From NCBI GenBank assembly GCA_026988135.1, contig JALSLT010000046.1:1-17189 (forward strand): 17,189 nucleotides of DNA, given 5' to 3'. This DNA is from Desulfurobacterium sp. (GTDB lineage: Bacteria > Aquificota > Aquificia > Desulfurobacteriales > Desulfurobacteriaceae). Shown piece after piece: positions 14,368 to 17,189 of this stretch. The notes under the pieces were generated by a model, which did not search any database, was not told where the DNA came from, and was given only the letters and a program-made list of their open reading frames with translations. Position numbers and translations under genes: made by a program. How positions within the stretch are numbered: the stretch's first letter is position 1; each line of letters starts with the position of its first letter.

Positions 14368-14380
14368 CTAACAATTAGAA
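14366..14380. promoter_or_regulatory. Candidate metal-regulator operator over the feoA start site
   Basis: TTCTAA (14366-14371), CAA, TTAGAA (14375-14380) is a perfect 6-bp inverted repeat that overlaps the -10 and predicted start site. Read as 7-1-7 it has one mismatch, the geometry of a Fur-family box. TTCTAAC also occurs at 14321-14327, and TAACTCTT (14324-14331) with AAGAGTTA (14353-14360) forms a second inverted repeat around the -35. The regulator is unknown. Confidence 0.45.
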
Positions 14381-14400
14381 GGTTATAGAGGTGCTATTTG

Positions 14401-14616
14401 GTGAAAACATTGCTTGACGTTAAAGAAGGTGAATCTGTTAAAGTTATCGAAATAAAGGGTTCTTCCTGTTTTTGTAAGAGGATGACTGCAGTCGGGCTTT
14501 TTCCGGGTTCCAGAATAAAGGTTGTTAAAACCGTTCCCGGTCCGATTATTGTGGATGTTGCCGGTAGTCGGTTTGCTTTGGGAAGAGGTATGGCAAAAAG
14601 AGTTTTGGTGGAGTGA
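14401..14616 (+). CDS. feoA: Ferrous iron transport protein A
   Basis: Small SH3-like cytoplasmic protein (71 residues) required for FeoB function. Family features are the N-terminal LLDVKEGESVKVIEIKG, the conserved RMTAVGLFPGSRIKVVK (28-44), the GPIIVDVAGSRFALGRGMA stretch (47-65) and the end KRVLVE. GTG at 14401 is chosen because GAGGTG at 14388-14393 is seven bases upstream; a TTG three bases earlier is closer than usual. The stop is four bases before the feoB start, so the pair is a classic feoAB unit. No feoC is present between feoB and frdA. Confidence 0.93.
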   Translation: MKTLLDVKEGESVKVIEIKGSSCFCKRMTAVGLFPGSRIKVVKTVPGPIIVDVAGSRFALGRGMAKRVLVE

Positions 14617-14620
14617 TCAT

Positions 14621-16612
14621 ATGAAGAAAGACATAGTAGCCGCTTTGGTGGGTAATCCGAATGTAGGTAAAACGGCTATAATGAACGCTCTTTGCGGAAC
14701 AAAAGCAAAGATTGGAAATTGGCCCGGAGTAACCGTTGAAAAAAAAGAGGGAAATTTCACATTTAGGGGATTTTCCGTTAAGTTGATAGATCTTCCCGGA
14801 ATATACAGTTTGTCTTCCTATACTATTGAAGAGAGGGTAACAAGAAATTTTCTTTTGAAAGAGAAATTGGATGTTGTTCTTGATATAGTGGATGTTACTC
14901 TTCTCGGGAGGAATCTATATCTTACTCTTGAGCTTCTTGAAATGGGAATGAAGCCAATAATAGTTCTTAATAAGATGGACGATGTAAAGGGTTACAATGT
15001 TAATTTCAAAAAACTTTCTACTTTGTTAGGTTTGTCAGTTATTCCGGTTAGTGCATACGGAGGTTTGGGTTTAAGTGATTTATCTGAGAAGATAGTTGAG
15101 GTTGCTCTTGGAGGAATGAAAGGTAACGTTTTCCAACCTGTATATTCTGAAACTATAGAGGCAGCTATAGATGAACTTTCGGTTTTACTTAAAGAAGTTT
15201 TTCCCGAGAAATCGAGATGGTATGCTATTAAAATTTTTGAGGGTGATGCGGAAATTCTTGACGAAGTTTTAGGTTCTTCTATCGGAGAGCGGTTTGGGAA
15301 AATTCTTGAAAGAGTTAAAAGAGAATTTTTTGAGAGAAAAGGGGAGGATATTGGAGCTTTCATAGCGAGGGAGAGGTTTGTTATAGCTTCCGATATCGCC
15401 AAAGAGGTGATTGAAGCAAAAAAAGAGTGTGAAAACGAATGTTTGGAAGATAAGATAGATAGATTTGTTACAACGCCTTTAACAGGTATTCCTATTTTCT
15501 TTTTCATAATGGGAATGGTTTTTAAAATTACTTTTACTTTGAGTTCCCCCTTCATAAAAGTTATTGAAACGGTTTTCAGAGACTATTTGCCGTCTTTACT
15601 TTACTCTTTTGAGATTCCCGGTATTTTGAAATCTATAATAGATAAAGGTGTTTTTGCCGGAGTGGGTTCGGTTCTTTCTTTTCTTCCGATTTTATTTATT
15701 CTTTATATCATTCTTTCCATTCTTGAGGATTCTGGATATATGGCACGAGCTGCTGCTTTATGGGATAATTTTATGAGGTTGTTCGGGCTTTCCGGAGCCT
15801 CGGTCATTCCTCTTATTTTAGGGTTTGGATGTAACGTTCCCGCGGTTTATTCCACACGAGCTATGCGTTCGCCGGCGCAGAAACTTATAACGATGCTTGC
15901 AATTCCTTGGATTTCATGTAGTGCAAGGCTTGCAGTATATACGGTTTTTATTGCCGCTTTTTTTGAAAATTATAGAACAGTAATTGTTCTGATTCTTTAT
16001 ATGACCGGTATTTTTATCGCTTTGCTGTTTTCAAAGATTTTATCCTCGTTTTTTGTTAAAGATGATGATGAGTTTTTTATAGAGCTTCCAGCTTATAAAA
16101 TTCCCTCTTTAAAGGTTGTGGTAAACCAAACTGTGATTGAAGTTAGAGATTTTATAGAAAAAGCCGGAACCATTATATTTTTCGCGTCTGTTCTGATATG
16201 GGTTCTTGCAAGTTTTCCTTTTGGGGTTGCTTATGCAGGAGAACACTCTGTAGCCGGTATGATAGGAAATTTTCTTCTACCTGTTTTTAAGCCTTTAGGT
16301 ATAACCGATTGGAAACCGGTAGTGGCTTTGATTTTTGGTGGTGTGGCTAAGGAAGTTGTGGTTGGGACTATGGGTACTCTTTACGGAGATGCCGAATCTC
16401 TGACGGTGGCTTTGAGAGGAGCTTTTAGTCCGGCATCTGCTATTGCGTATCTTTTTTTCGTTCTTCTTTATGTTCCGTGTGTGGCGACCGTATCTGCAAT
16501 TTATCAGGAGAGTGGTTCAAAGCTCTGGGTTATTCTTATAGTTGTTGTTGAGCTTGTTATTGCATGGATGGTTTCTTTCTTTGTCTATCATTTTGCAACT
16601 TTCATTTTTTAG
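14621..16612 (+). CDS. feoB: Ferrous iron transport protein B (GTPase-permease)
   Basis: Inner-membrane Fe(II) importer with an N-terminal G domain. In the 663-residue protein G1 is GNPNVGKT (11-18), G2 the Thr of GNWPGVT (38), G3 DLPG (57-60), G4 NKMD (117-120) and G5 near VSA (143-145), followed by the helical regulatory domain to about 265. The membrane part has two Gate regions with the conserved GFGCNVPAVYSTRAM and GVAKEVVVGTMGTLYG. It is shorter than the 773 residues of E. coli FeoB, lacking the long cytoplasmic tail. ATG at 14621 has GGTGGAG seven bases upstream; the same frame is open further upstream only as a shadow of feoA. Anaerobic Fe(II) uptake fits the neighbouring fumarate reductase, an iron-sulfur enzyme system. 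Confidence 0.97.
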   Translation: MKKDIVAALVGNPNVGKTAIMNALCGTKAKIGNWPGVTVEKKEGNFTFRGFSVKLIDLPGIYSLSSYTIEERVTRNFLLKEKLDVVLDIVDVTLLGRNLYLTLELLEMGMKPIIVLNKMDDVKGYNVNFKKLSTLLGLSVIPVSAYGGLGLSDLSEKIVEVALGGMKGNVFQPVYSETIEAAIDELSVLLKEVFPEKSRWYAIKIFEGDAEILDEVLGSSIGERFGKILERVKREFFERKGEDIGAFIARERFVIASDIAKEVIEAKKECENECLEDKIDRFVTTPLTGIPIFFFIMGMVFKITFTLSSPFIKVIETVFRDYLPSLLYSFEIPGILKSIIDKGVFAGVGSVLSFLPILFILYIILSILEDSGYMARAAALWDNFMRLFGLSGASVIPLILGFGCNVPAVYSTRAMRSPAQKLITMLAIPWISCSARLAVYTVFIAAFFENYRTVIVLILYMTGIFIALLFSKILSSFFVKDDDEFFIELPAYKIPSLKVVVNQTVIEVRDFIEKAGTIIFFASVLIWVLASFPFGVAYAGEHSVAGMIGNFLLPVFKPLGITDWKPVVALIFGGVAKEVVVGTMGTLYGDAESLTVALRGAFSPASAIAYLFFVLLYVPCVATVSAIYQESGSKLWVILIVVVELVIAWMVSFFVYHFATFIF

Positions 16613-16652
16613 AATCTGTCAATACTTTGGGTTTATTTTTGTGCTATATTGC

Positions 16653-16680
16653 TTGAATACTAATATGTTTTTGTTATAAT
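16653..16680 (+). promoter_or_regulatory. Promoter of frdA
   Basis: TTGAAT at 16653-16658 and a perfect TATAAT at 16675-16680 are 16 bases apart, and TG at 16672-16673 makes it an extended -10. The start site would be near 16687, about 29 bases before the ATG. The 103-base gap after feoB has no recognisable terminator. Confidence 0.7.
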
Positions 16681-16715
16681 CCAACAGTAAAAAACAGATT
16701 GAAGAGGCATTTGAA

Positions 16716-17189
16716 ATGGCTGTTTACTACCATGATGTTGTTATTTTAGGTACCGGACTTGCAGGTTTGAGAGCTGCTATTGAGATTTTAAGGAAAACAA
16801 AAGATGAAGTTAATGTCGGGCTTGTATCAAAAGTTCAGTTAATGAGAGCTCATTCAGTTTGTGCCGAAGGGGGGACTGCAGCTGTTCTTTCTTCTGATGA
16901 TAGTTTTGAAAAACATGAGTATGATACGGTTAAAGGTAGTGATTTTCTTGCTGATCAGGATGCTGTGGAAACCTTTGTCGAATATTGTCCTGAAGAGGTC
17001 TATTTTTTGGATCATCTTGGCTGTCCATGGTCAAGAACGAAGGATGGAAAAATTGCTCAAAGGCCGTTTGGAGGGCACTCATATCCAAGAGCAACTTATG
17101 CAAGTGATAAGACTGGATTTTTTGAAATGCAAACTCTCTATGATAGTTTGTTAAGGTTTTCCAATTATCAGAGATATGATGAGTATTTT
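16716..17189 (+). CDS. frdA: Fumarate reductase flavoprotein subunit (5' part, truncated by the window edge)
   Basis: FAD-containing catalytic subunit of fumarate reductase (or succinate dehydrogenase), which interconverts fumarate and succinate. The 158 residues present include the Rossmann motif ILGTGLAGLRAAIE (10-23), and RAHSVCAEGGTAAV (44-57), in which H46 sits where the histidine that binds FAD covalently is found. The segment CPWSRTKDGKIAQRPFGG and DKTGFFEMQTLYDSLL resemble enterobacterial FrdA more than SdhA. ATG at 16716 has GAGG at 16704-16707 eight bases upstream, and a strong promoter precedes it. The frame stays open to the last base. In autotrophs using the reductive TCA cycle this enzyme works in the fumarate-reducing direction; that role is inference here. 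Confidence 0.92.
   Translation, partial: MAVYYHDVVILGTGLAGLRAAIEILRKTKDEVNVGLVSKVQLMRAHSVCAEGGTAAVLSSDDSFEKHEYDTVKGSDFLADQDAVETFVEYCPEEVYFLDHLGCPWSRTKDGKIAQRPFGGHSYPRATYASDKTGFFEMQTLYDSLLRFSNYQRYDEYF

Noticed and set aside
14992..15555. 187-codon minus-strand open frame opposite feoB
   Set aside because: Antisense shadow of feoB with a Ser/Lys/Ile-rich translation and no recognisable motif, promoter or ribosome site.
16646..16665. Inverted repeat ATATT / AATAT upstream of frdA
   Set aside because: Only five A/T pairs, expected by chance in such AT-rich sequence.
16861..17154. 97-codon plus-strand open frame near the right edge
   Set aside because: Out of frame with the frdA reading frame, which carries clear FAD-binding and FrdA motifs across the same bases.
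1..17189. Search for CRISPR arrays, transposases, tRNA genes, toxin-antitoxin or defence genes
   Set aside because: No regularly spaced repeats, terminal inverted repeats, tRNA cloverleaf consensus or relevant protein motifs were seen; the window is almost fully occupied by housekeeping genes.

Overview
The window is an AT-rich (by eye about 35-40% GC), densely packed bacterial chromosomal segment. It carries housekeeping, central-metabolism and envelope genes, with no mobile elements, CRISPR arrays, tRNAs or rRNAs that I can see. A FrdA-type fumarate reductase flavoprotein, Lys/Glu-rich proteins, frequent GTG/TTG starts and many overlapping genes fit a thermophilic anaerobic autotroph. My best guess is a member of the Aquificota (Desulfurobacteriaceae-like). 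That assignment is an inference from protein style and was not tested against a database.

Left part (1-1313): the end of an F-type ATP synthase operon, with a truncated atpD and a complete atpC, closed by a strong intrinsic terminator. A small gamma-glutamylcyclotransferase-like gene follows, with its own promoter and a perfect inverted repeat over the -10 and start-site region. From 1819 to 7346 six genes lie almost end to end and look like one operon: a Roadblock/LC7-like protein, a DUF4388-like protein with a possible second Roadblock-like half, class I fructose-1,6-bisphosphatase, a short exopolyphosphatase (Ppx/GppA), polyphosphate kinase 1 and a SixA-type phosphohistidine phosphatase. 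The two uncharacterised leading genes in front of phosphate-storage and gluconeogenic enzymes are the least explained part of the window.

Middle (7347-12039): a promoter and hairpin-bearing leader precede rplM-rpsI. The start of argC lies inside the end of rpsI. A further promoter precedes obg, which runs without any gap into a polytopic ArnT/PMT-like glycosyltransferase. 

Right part (12040-17189): murA and prmC lie on the minus strand and converge on the glycosyltransferase gene, with only a weak terminator candidate between. prmC has a perfect -10 box so close to its start that it may be leaderless. Divergent from it is feoAB for ferrous iron uptake, with a palindrome over its promoter that resembles a metal-repressor site. 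The last gene is a truncated frdA with a good extended -10 promoter.

I did not find a clear novel defence or mobile system. The observations most worth following are the Roadblock/DUF4388 pair at the head of the fbp-ppx-ppk-sixA operon, the ppk-sixA coupling, and the palindromes at the feoA and GGCT-like promoters and beside the promoter at 1780.
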